Part shown: positions 24,701-37,000 of the stretch, piece after piece
Numbering within the stretch: position 1 is the first letter of the stretch
How the letters are laid out: every line of letters starts with the position of its first letter
Assembly (NCBI GenBank): GCA_963669155.1
Contig: OZ022587.1
Location: 18,676,694 to 18,740,693, forward strand
DNA: 64,000 nucleotides
Direction of reading: 5' to 3'
DNA from: Arbacia lixula
Lineage: Eukaryota; Echinodermata; Echinoidea; Arbacioida; Arbaciidae
Program-made: the position numbers and the translations under genes
Notes under the pieces: model-generated
What the model was told of the DNA's origin: nothing
Database searches by the model: none
Seen by the model: the letters and a program-made list of their open reading frames with translations, nothing else

Positions 24701-27700
24701 TGATGGTTCATATTCAGATAAGTATAATGATTTCTAATTATAGTAATAATGATATAACCATGCCAAGACCATGATAACGATGATAATTCTAGCCACTAAA
24801 AAACATAAATTTGATAGAAAGAACTCATGATTAATCACATATATTTTCTTGTTATTGTAACCGAGTAATACCGATATTATGTAAAATAATGGGAAAACTC
24901 TTTTGTTGTTGAGAAACCTGGAGCATGTTGTTGAGAAAGCTGGTTTTTAACTTTATGGGTAGAGCAAGCAGCAGTGATCACAGCAGGAGCTCTCATGAGG
25001 TGTGCCTAGAACTTGCACGGTTGACAATGTTGGACCAGTACATCTCTCTCTTGAACCAGAGACCTGCATAGCAATGTGTATGACAACACCACCTTCGGTA
25101 CTCTATATAAAGTACAATTTCTATTATTATTATTATTTAGGTCGAAATAAAGTGTATTGAAAAGTGAATTGAATTATCATTCTTATACTATCTTCTCCAT
25201 CTTGCAGTGGTCTAGACAGTCTGTCCAGCCTGACGTGTGTCAAGCTGCTGAAGAGTCTTGCCCATGGGGGCAGGACAGTCATCTGCACTATACACCAACC
25301 CAGCGCCAAGCTCTTTGAAATGTTTGATAAGGTGAACAACTCTCTATGCTACACTGCCCTACTCTGACAAAAGGAAGCAAGTGACATATCACTCAAATCT
25401 GGGTTATTGGTATTCTTAGATTGTACCCAGCATTCCCTACATAGGCCTACAGCCAAAATCTGGACAAGAAATATTCATCTTGCTGCGAGATATTCTGTCT
25501 AGCATGATGTGGTGTTGCACTGATGGCAATGCAAGTGACAGACACATTTTGCTCACTTACAAGAAAACTCTCTTTTGTTAGTTGCTTCCTTTTGTCAGAG
25601 TAGGGAAGTATAGTTATGCCTTATCATCGGTAGCATCATCAGCTTGTAACCCTCTCTTTCCTGAGCCTGATGTATGTGGGCTAGCTTTTTCCACTCAGAT
25701 ATTAAGCAGTACACAGACCTGCCAACCAGTACGATTTAGTCGGACTTAGTACGATTTTTAGAAGTGAATACGACAGTACAATTTTCCTTTTAAAAATATG
25801 ATTCTCAATTTTTTTTAAAATCTTATTTTGTGTGTGTGCCATATTCAATGGCGAAATGCCTAATATTCTGTTTTGTAAAGTATCCTACCAGCATCTCACA
25901 TTGGCAATTTGGGGATGTTCATTGGTTCATGGAACACGCCAGTCATGACAAAATCGTGCATATTCAACCAATGCTCCATAAAAAATGCTCCATGTAGGAA
26001 CTGTTAGAGGCATTGATCCAGGCTTTTTTTTTAAATACAACTTCTTTGATTAAAGAATACAGTTTTTGAACTCCAGACGTTGGCAGGTCTGGAATTAATA
26101 ACATACGGTGTAAATTACTACAAAATAAAGTTCACAATTCTTGAGATACTCTGTAGGAGTATACATGACAGTTAAGAGTAGGATTTTTTGTCTGAAAATA
26201 GGATTTTTATGGTAAAATCATTGAATTTTTGGTCAAGCGAGGTTGGCAGCTCTGAGTACAAGTCCCATACAATCTGCTCCTCAGACAATAGACACCAGAC
26301 TAGGAATAAACTTCAAATACCTTGTAGGAAACATGTAAGCCACCTCCCTTTCGTAACTGCAGTTCTACTGCATCTTTTGTCATCCTATACCAGGGTTCAC
26401 AAAGCCAGAAAAGCTAACTGTGAGCAACAGGGTAATATATGCATGTGTAATTATATAATTAGTGAAGTGAAAATATGGTATTGAAATTGAACTATTCCAT
26501 TGATTTTTCAGTTGTACATCTTGGGTGAGGGCCACTGTTTGTACAGAGGACCAGTAAAAAGCCTTGTCCCGTATCTCAAGAGCATGAACTTCGTTTGCCC
26601 ACCGTATCACAACCCTGCTGACTTTGGTAAGTCTATTTGCACACTTGAGTGTGCCAGTTAATCCATATTCTATGAGATTTGTAGAGTAGTATTCATTGCC
26701 TAAAACAAGATTAGTTTTGGCCTACGCAGCCACGGTACAGCTTGTGTATGCTATTATTAAGAATAGGTGAATATCAATTATAAATAGTTGTTCCTTAATG
26801 AAGGAAACATTAAGCAACTGTGTGTTGGTTCCTTGAGGAATATCTAGAGAGCTCACACAGAAATGCTGGACTGCTATCAAATTGTTGGCAAATTGCTATT
26901 CTCAGTGCAAGGGAACTACTATTTGATAAATAAAAATTGCATAATATTGTTTTGCATTTGAGTAGACAAGTCTTTTCCCAAACGACTTCTCTTTTAGCCC
27001 AATCACAGGTTTGGAAATAAATAATAATAATCGGTTCTTATGTAGCGCTTTCCTAGTATGAAGTACTACCCAAAGAGCTTGATTATTACTCTAGTTTTAG
27101 CCAAGCAAGCAGCCAAGTATGTAGCGCTAAAAGCTATTTGATCTTATTAGACCAGGAATACTGTATTCCTGCCAGGTACCCATTTACTACATATACTACA
27201 CCTGGGTTGAGAGAGACAAACATGAGCAAAACATCTTGTCTTGTCTTGTATGCACCGGGCTGGGCTTGAACCCAGGATCTCTCTGCGAGAGTCAAGGCCT
27301 CTCACCACTATACCACAGTGCCCTCATATGAAATATCATTCCATGGCCAGATATTTCAGTCACCTAAAAGTGTGCCTTTGTTCTTGCAGTGATTGAGCTG
27401 GCTTCGGGTGAGTATGGAACCGCGATGGAGCAGATGATTGCAGCATGCACTAATGGTCAGTGCGAGCGCTTCAATGCTCAGGGGAGCGAGTCTTCCCTGC
27501 AAGGGGCCGTAGGAGGAGTGGGCGTGGCCGTTGCTAACGGTCACTCGCCACCGGTCGTCTGCCAGGCCACCAACGGGCGGGCCACGGTGGTCATACAGGA
27601 CTCGGACGGAATCAGCACCAAGACTGTGACGGTCAGTGATATAAACCTTCTCACTGCCATGGGCATTAATCTCTGTTGAGATTACAGTCATTATTTTTAA

Positions 27701-30700
27701 TGAGAGAGTTAAATCTGATATAACCTTAGTATTTATTTTTGCTGTGCATGATCTGTAAAAGAAGTATTTGGGCCTTGTTGTATTTCCATTCTGCTAACTG
27801 ATGTATAAAAAACTTGTTGATACTTTTTTCATATTTAATATTGATATCATACAGAATCAATGTCAAGGTTATAATGTGACTTACTGCTTTTCAGACCTAA
27901 GGAAACATACATAATTGCAATTCCTAGGAAGAAAGTCATACAATGTTTTTTTAAATTAAATCACCATGTGGCCATAAAGACTGCCAATGGCCAGTGGGCC
28001 AGTGGGCCTGTTGTGTTAACCCTATCTAGCCCGGGGGTGGGGGGGGGGGGGGGGCAAAAACAGCCCCCCCCTCGACATTTTTCGCAATATATTTGTAACG
28101 CGAAAAGCGATGTTTCATGACTTTTTTCCTTCAAATCTCTCGCAACTTTTAAGACCAAAATTGCGTCGCGGGGGTACGCGGTTCCGTAGTTACGTAACAT
28201 TTTGTACGTGCATGTCAGACCAAAAATTGCTCAAAAACGTGATTTCATGTACAAATCCAATGCAAATTCTGTATCTAGCCAAAATTCATAAATGTATCAT
28301 TATCTTTAGGTTTACTGATGAAAAACAATTAATTTCATGTTATTTATGACTGAAATAGTGTTGCCAATGTTTTCCATTGAAAAAACAATGGAAACCATAA
28401 AGTCGAAAAAAGAAAGAAATACATAAGAAATTAAAAAAAACAATAATATACATAAGAAAAACGTTGATATTTCAATTTGTTAAAATCGTAATTTAATAGT
28501 AATCCTAAGAAGAGTGTCTGGACTGAAATCTAGCCGTTTTGGGGCTATATTTAAAGATTTACAACCAAATTATGATTTTATGCATTTAATTAGCATAATT
28601 AATTAATTAAAAATAAATTTGAATAATTTTGGTGCAATTGACAATTGAATTGTGGAGATTACGTCATCGGCGATGTACGTGCCAATTTTCGTCGCGATCG
28701 CGCGATCAACGGTCGAGATCTTAGGGGGGGGGGGCTGTTTTTGCCCCCCCCCCCCGGGCTATGCGATTTCAAAATAGCCCGGGCTATATACCGTAGGGTT
28801 AAATATCAGAGCTGCCAAGTCACCCTGATATGGCAGGAGACTCCCTGAAAGTAACCCAATGGTACCACACTGGATTTCATCACATTACCCAATCTCCCTG
28901 ATTATTGATAGATTATTGCCATTCGGTTATATGCATTTGATAGACATCTCCCTGATTTCTGATGAAATTCCCCCAAATCTTCCTGATTTTTAAATTTCAA
29001 TGTTGGTATCTCTGAAATATTCATATGATTCTTGTCACATTGAATTCTCACAGCCGGATAACAAATTCCCTGATTTTCTGACGACCTCGTTTGGGACGGA
29101 TGTCTTCACGCAGTTCTGGGTGCTCTTCAAGCGTACCTTCCTCACTATCTTCAGGGATCCAGTGAGTAGACCCGGGGGGTGCTGTCCTATACATGCAGTG
29201 GGTTTACATGAAGTGCTGCTTTGCAGGATTTATGTACATTAATTGTGCACAAAATTCCACAATGGAACATAAAGAAATATCTAAATTAATATATTGTTCT
29301 TTGAATATACTTCTGATTTACTTCACAATCTTTCCCAACAAGCCTAGCTTCTCTAAAGTTCCTTTTTCCCCATGATATTTAGATGTAACCGTTCAAAATA
29401 TATGCTGTTTATGATATTTATGCCTCTGCAACAAAGTTGCTGGATGGCATTATTACATGACACTTGAGTGGCATACTTAAGTTGTATTTATTTGCATTTT
29501 TATTACTGTCATATTGTATAAGTGCATATCTGCATTATTTGTATAACGAGTGTGGAAAAGGATTCAATACAATCATCCATTTGTCTGCCAGATAAAGAGC
29601 TGCTCTATGGAAATTGTGTGTATAGAGTACCGAAGTATGACGTCATTTGAGCATTATTGTCACGACAACTGGTTCTTAACAACACGGGTAGAGCAAGCAG
29701 CAGTGATCACATTGGAGACTGTCATTGGGAATGTCCGACACTAGCCCGCTAGACAATATCGGACCGCTAAACCTCTCTCTGGAGTGAGTTTGTGTAGAGC
29801 CAATTGTTTTGACAGCATGCTCATAGCACGACACCACTTCGGTATTCTATGACCTGTGCAAAAATGATTCATGATGTCTCCCTCTCTTGACAGACTCTGA
29901 CCCACACCCGGTTCTCAGCTCATGTGGCCATCGGTGTACTCATTGGCCTTCTCTATCTGAACATTGGTGATGATGCAGGGAAGGCCTTCAACAACGCAGG
30001 GTTCCTCTTTCTTTCCATGCTGTTTCTCATGTTCTCTGCCATGATGCCTACAGTGTTATCATGTGAGTGGAAGGGCGCACAGCGTAGAGTATGTCTCTCA
30101 ATGCCAAGGTCATTGGTTCCAGTCCCAACCAAGTCCTTGCAAAAGTGCCAGTGTTGTGTTTATGCGCGCAACCCCCCTTTGTGGGAAAACATAGGACATT
30201 AACTGTAGGTCCCATGTATGGAAGAGGCACTCTCTATGCACCCCACTTCACCGCTCAATTACGATCAGAGTGAAAACTTGGGCCCCATTGCATAAAACTT
30301 ATCATTGATGGTAACTTTGCTTCCAGCGTCAACTTCTATTGAATTTGATTGGCCGTTGAGCGATGTTACCATGGAAGTTACCATTGATGACAGAGTTACC
30401 ATTAATGGTAAGTTTTATGCAAGGGGGCCTAGGTGGAGTGGACAGTAAGTCTAAACTGTAAAAAGGGTGAGAGATGCCGATCCCTAGTGGTTCACCCCAT
30501 AAGGCTATTTAGCCTTCAAACAATATCAAACAGGCATTAAGAGTGCCATAAGTATAATGATAACATGTGAGTGGTTGAGACTACAGATACTTGGAATGGA
30601 GATTGCAGGTTCCAGTCCCAGTATAGCACTTTTATCCTTCCATGTCATGTGTCACATGGTTTTGAAGAATGTGCTTTCAATAATGCATGATTGCTATCTT

Positions 30701-30839
30701 TATGTCTGTCTGTCTCTTTCTCTTTCTCTCTTTCTATCTCTTTCTCTTTTTCTATTTCTCTCTCTTTCTCTCTCTTTTTCTCTTTCTCTCTTTCTCTCTC
30801 TGTCTCTTTCTCTCTCTTTCTCTCTCTGTCTCTTTCTCC

Positions 30840-30891
<52 letters not shown>

Positions 30892-31006
30892 TTCTCTTTC
30901 TCTCTCTTTCTCCCCTCTCTCTCTCTCTCTCTTCCTTTCTCCCTTTTTCTTTCTCTCTCTTTCTCTCTCTTTCTTTCTTTTTCTCTCTCTCCCTTTCTCT
31001 CTTTCT

Positions 31007-31065
<59 letters not shown>

Positions 31066-34000
31066 CTCTGTTGTTCATGATCTCTCCCATAATGCCTATA
31101 ATATTATCCTGTTAGTGGAAGGTGGTTACATGGTGCAGTGATTGAGCCTAAAGATACTTAGAATAGAGATTACTGGTTCAAAGCCAAATATGGCACTTTG
31201 ATCCTTTCATGTAATGTTAGTACAAAACAGTTGCATTATTTATTATATATTTATGGACATACTTCTCAAAGTGCCCAATTTTCTAATAAAGTTACACACT
31301 GATTTTCAGACCCTGATCCAACAATCTACTCGTCTGCAGACAGGCAATGTTCCAGAAGCTCATTGCCTGATGTACAAAAATCCATTGTATTTGCTACTGT
31401 TATTAATGTTGTTTGTTATTACTCAAATACATGTGTTTCTTTCCATGGGCTCTGTTTTGAACATTTAAAAATCAATAAAAACATGGTTGAATGTACTTTC
31501 ACTGCATCATATTTGTTTACCTTCATCTTTAACAAGTCAATTTATTCTTCATTTGTTGTGATCGTGGTGCACATAACCAGATGTCAAACATGCTTGCATG
31601 AATTTACTTATGCATTTTGTAACAACTGACCAGGGATATATTGTTTTTTCAAAAAGTACAATTATGGAATTTCTTTTATTCTTCATACACAGTTCCTCTT
31701 GAGATGAATGTGCTGATAAGAGAACACTTGAACTATTGGTACAGTCTTAAGTCATACTACATCGCAAAAATGGTTGCAGATCTACCATTCCAAGTAAGTA
31801 TTATTGCTAGGTATTCATCATCACGCATTGTTCAACCATTGTTGGATGACGCCCTCCTCAATCATTTTCCATTTGCTTCTATCTGCTGTCATTCTGTTCC
31901 ATGTTGCTGTGTTTGTGTTTGTTGGTATTTCGTCTCTCCACCTTCTCTTTTGTCGGCCCCTTCTTTGCTTGCCTGTTCTTGGTTGCCACTCTGTGAGTTT
32001 CTTGGTCCATCTGTTGGCTTGTATTCTATATCAGTGTCCTGCCCATCTCCATTTCATCTCTTTAATTTTTATTATAATATCTCTGAACTTGCTAGTTATT
32101 GATGTGTTCTAAACCCTTTATATACGAGGCAAACAAATTCTCTATTATATTCACCAGTAAAAAAAATACACACATAGGACATACAGAGTAAAAGAAAGGT
32201 CCTTGCGTGGGGAATAGAGTTAATGACATTTCATGGTACACAATGCCTTTGCCCTTAAAAGCGTGTGCTCTCCAAGCAGTTCCTTCAGATTGCAATCAAT
32301 TACAATTACAGCTTTTCAGTCCATGGTTATTTTTAGCTGTCTTGCGAGATAAAAATTCTTCGGTAGGGTTGAGTAAAGCTATGAAGCTGTACACTATTAC
32401 TTCATATGTGTTATTTTATCGCAAATGTATTGTATGTAATCTTTGATTGTTTGGAAATAGAAGACAAACATCATATAGTTAAAGTTGCGTTAGCAACCAT
32501 ATTTTTAGAAAGGCACCCCTTCAATAAAAAATATATTTCCCTTCAATATCTTTTTTTCTTTTTCAAATAATTTTTTAAACTTATTTTTAAGTAAACTGTA
32601 CACAATGCCACCTACTCATGAAGACCACACTTCTCTTGCCTTCATTCTATACGGATGTTACTGTAATAGTCTTCAACTTTCTTTTCCTCTAGATACTGAT
32701 GCCAACTGTTTACTGCACCATTGTGTGAGAGATTGTGTGAGATGTCACTGTAATAGTCTTCAACTTTCTTTACCTCCAGATACTCATGCCTACTGTGTGC
32801 TGCACCATTGTGTGAGAGATTGTGTGAGGTGTCACTGTAATAGTCTTCAACTTTCTTTTCCTCTAGATACTAATGCCTACTGTGTGCTGCACCATTGTGT
32901 GAGAGATTGTGTGAGGTGTTACTGTAATAGTCTTCAACTTTCTTTTTCTCCAGATACTGATGCCTACTGTGTAAGAGATTGTGTGAGATGTCACTGTAAT
33001 AGTCTTCAACTTTCTTTACCTCCAGATACTGATGCCTACTGTGTAAGAGATTGTGTGAGATGACACTGTAATAGTCTTCAACTTTCTTTTCCTCCAGATA
33101 CTGATGCCTACTGTGTAAGAGATTGTGTGAGATGTCACTGTAATAGTCTTCAACTTTCTTTACCTCCAGATACTGATGCCTACTGTGTAAGAGATTGTGT
33201 GAGATGTCACTGTAATAGTCTTCAACTTACTTTTCCTCCAGATACTGATGCCTACTGTGTACTGCACCATTGTGTAAGAGATTGTGTGAGATGTCACTGT
33301 AATAGTCTTCAACTTTCTTTACCTCCAGATACTGATGCCTACTGTGTAAGAGATTGTGTGAGATGTCACTGTAATAGTCTTCAACTTACTTTTCCTCCAG
33401 ATACTGATGCCTACTGTGTAAGAGATTGTGTGAGATGTCACTGTAATAGTCTTCAACTTACTTTTCCTCCAGATACTGATGCCTACTGTGTACTGCACCA
33501 TTGTGTGAGAGGTTGTCTGTGATGTCACTGTAATAGTCTTCAACTTTCTTTTCTTCCAGATACTGATTCCTACTGTGTAAGAGATTGTGTGAGATGTCAC
33601 TGTAATAGTCTTCAACTTTCTTTTTTCTCCAGATACTGATGCCTACTGTGTACTGCACCATTGTGTAAGAGATTGTGTGAGATGTCACTGTAATAGTCTT
33701 CAACTTTCTTTTCCTCCAGATACTGATGCCTACTGTGTACTGCACCATTGTGTGAGAGATAACGTGAGATGTCACTGTAATAGTCTTCACATTTCTTTTC
33801 CTCCAGATACTGATGCCTACTGTTTACTGCACCATGGTGTGAGAGATTGTGTGAGATGTCACTGTAATAGTCTTCAACCTTCTTTTCCTCCAGATACTAA
33901 TGCCTGCTGTGTGAGAGATTGTTTGAGATGTCACTGTAATAGTCTTCAACTTTCTTTTCCTCCAGATACTGATGCCTACTGTGTACTGCACCATTGTGTG

Positions 34001-37000
34001 AGAGATTGTATGAGATGTCACTGTAATAGTCTTCAACTTTCTTTTCCTCCAGATACTGATGCCTACTGTGTACTGCACCATTGTGTGAGAGATTGTATGA
34101 GATGTCACTGTAATAGTCTTCAACTTTCTTTACCTCCAGATACTGATGCCTACTGTGTAAGAGATTGTGTGAGATGTCACTGTAATAGTCTTCAACCTTC
34201 TTTACCTCCAGATACTGATGCCTACTGTGTACTGCACCATGGTGTGAGAGATTGTGTGAGATGTCACTGTAATAGTCTTCAACTTTCTTTTCCTCCAGAT
34301 ACTGATGCCTACTGTGTAAGAGATTGTGTGAGATGTCACTGTAATAGTCTTCAACTTACTTTTCCTCCAGATACTGATGCCTACTGTGTAAGAGATTGTA
34401 TGAGATGTCACTGTAATAGTCTTCAACTTTCTTTACCTTCAGATACTGATGCCTACTGTGTAAGAGATTGTGTGAGACGTCACTGTAATAGTCTTCAACT
34501 TTCTTTACCTCCAGATACTGATGCCTACTGTGTACTGCACCATTGTGTAAGAGATTGTGTGAGATGTCACTGTAATAGTCTTCAACTCTCTTAACCTCCA
34601 GATACTGATGCCTACTCTGTACTGCACCATTGTGTGAGAGATCGTGTGAGATGTCACTGTAATAGTCTTCAACTTTCTTTTCCTCCAGATACTGATGCCT
34701 ACTCTGTAAGAGATTGTGTGAGATGTCACTGTAATAGTCTTCAACTCTCTTAACCTCCAGATACTGATGCCTACTGTGTACTGCACCATTGTGTGAGAGA
34801 TTGTGTGAGATGTCACTGTAATAGTCTTCAACTTTCTTTACCTCCAGATACTGATGCCTACTGTGTACTGCACCATTGTGTGAGAGATTGTGTGAGATGT
34901 CACTGTAATAGTCTTCAACTTTCTTTTCCTCCAGATACTGATGCCTACTGTGTGAGAGATTGTGTGAGATGTCACTGTAATAGTCTTCAACTTTCTTTTC
35001 CTCCAGATACTGATGCCTACTGTGTGAGAGATCGTGTGAGATGTCACTGTAATAGTCTTCAACTTTCTTTTCCTCCAGATACTGATGCCTACTGTGTAAG
35101 AGATTGTCTGAGATGTCACTGTAATAGTCTTCAACTTTCTTTTCCTCCAGATACTGATGCCTACTGTGTACTGCACCATTGTGTAAGAGATTGTGTGAGA
35201 TGTCACTGTAATAGTCTTCAACTTTCTTTTCCTCCAGATACTGATGCCTACTGTGTGAGAGATTGTGTGAGATGTCACTGTAATAGTCTTCAACTTTCTT
35301 TTCCTCCAGATACTGATGCCTACTGTGTGAGAGATTTTGTGAGATGTCACTGTAATAGTCTTCAACTTTCTTTACCTCCAGATACTGATGCCTTCTGTGT
35401 ACTGCACCATCGTGTGAGAGATTGTTTGAGATGTCACTGTAATAGTCTTCAACTTTCTTTTCCTCCAGATACTGATGCCTACTGTGTGAGAGATTGTGTG
35501 AGATGTCACTGTAATAGTCTTCAACTTTCTTTTCCTCCAGATACTGATGCCTACTGTGTGAGAGATCGTGTGAGATGTCACTGTAATAGTCTTCAACTTA
35601 CTTTTCCTCCAGATACTGATGCCTACTGTGTACTGCACCATTGTGTGAGATGTCACTGTAATAGTCTTCAACTTTCTTTCCCTCCAGATACTGATGCCTA
35701 CTGTGTAAGAGATTGTGTGAGATGTCACTGTAATAGTCTTCAACTTTCTTTTCCTCCAGATACTGATGCCTACTGTGTAAGAGATTGTCTGAGATGTCAC
35801 TGTAATAGTCTTCAACTTTCTTTTCCTCCAGATACTGATGCCTACTGTGTACTGCACCATTGTGTAAGAGATTGTGTGAGATGTCACTGTAATAGTCTTC
35901 AACTTTCTTTTCCTCCAGATACTGATGCCTACTGTGTGAGAGATCGTGTGAGATGTCACTGTAATAGTCTTCAACTTTCTTTTCCTCCAGATACTGATGC
36001 CTACTGTGTAAGAGATTGTATGAGATGTCACTGTAATAGTCTTCAACTTTCTTTTCCTCCAGATACTGATGCCTACTGTGTGAGAGATTGTGTGAGATGT
36101 CACTGTAATAGTCTTCAACTTTCTTTTTTCTCCAGATACTGATGCATATTGTGTAGTGCACCATTGTGTAAGAGATTGTATGAGATGTCACTGTAATAGT
36201 CTTCAACTTTCTTTACCTCCAGATACTGATGCCTACTGTGTAAGAGATTGTGTGAGATGTCACTGTAATAGTCTTCAACTTTCTTTTCCTCCAGATACTG
36301 ATGCCTACTGTGTACTGCATCATCGTGTGAGAGATTGTGTGAGATGTCACTGTAATAGTCTTCAACTTTCTTTTCCTCCAGATACTGATGCCTACTGTGT
36401 ACTGCACCATTGTGTGAGAGATTGTGTGAGATGTCACTGTAATAGTCTTCAACTTTCTTTACCTCCAGATACTGATGCCTACTGTGTACTGCACCATTGT
36501 GTAAGAGATTGTGTGAGATGTCACTGTAATAGTCTTCAACTTTCTTTACCTCCAGATACTGATGCCTACTGTGTACTGCACCATTGTGTAAGAGATTGTG
36601 TGAGATGTCACTGTAATAGTCTTCAACTTTCTTTTCCTCCAGATACTGATGCCTACTGTGTACTGCACCATTGTGTGAGAGATTGTATGAGATGTCACTG
36701 TAATAGTCTTCAACTTTCTTTTCCTCCAGATACTGATGCCTACTGTGTAAGAGATTGTGTGAGACGTCACTGTAATAGTCTTCAACTTTCTTTACCTCCA
36801 GATACTGATGCCTACTGTGTACTGCACCATTGTGTAAGAGATTGTGTGAGATGTCACTGTAATAGTCTTCAACTTTCTTTTCCTCCAGATACTGATGCCT
36901 ACTGTGTACTGCACCATTGTGTGAGAGATTGTGTGAGATGTCACTGTAATAGTCTTCAACTTTCTTTTCCTCCAGATACTGATGCCTACTGTGTAAGAGA

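Larger units (their letters stand above)
25332..26511 (+). other. ABCG intron E-F
   Basis: Almost filled by repeats: an intact family 4 MITE (25357-25605) starting 25 nt after the donor, then a dispersed repeat (25680-26415) interrupted by a TIR element (25714-26092). Confidence 0.6.
27632..29053 (+). other. ABCG intron G-H
   Basis: Contains a TTAA-flanked TIR element (28020-28798) directly followed by a family 5 MITE (28807-29014) that ends 39 nt before the exon H acceptor. Confidence 0.65.
30063..31692 (+). other. ABCG intron I-J
   Basis: Contains three related blocks, each with a donor-like exon I end followed by a tRNA-like sequence (30063, 30551 and 31073 onward), a family 1 MITE (30282-30431) and a CT microsatellite (30700-31068). 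Confidence 0.65.

Noticed and set aside
27250-27330. Possible tRNA gene
   Set aside because: A and B boxes are present but the cloverleaf is not intact and a SINE body with an ATT tail follows, so it is a SINE.
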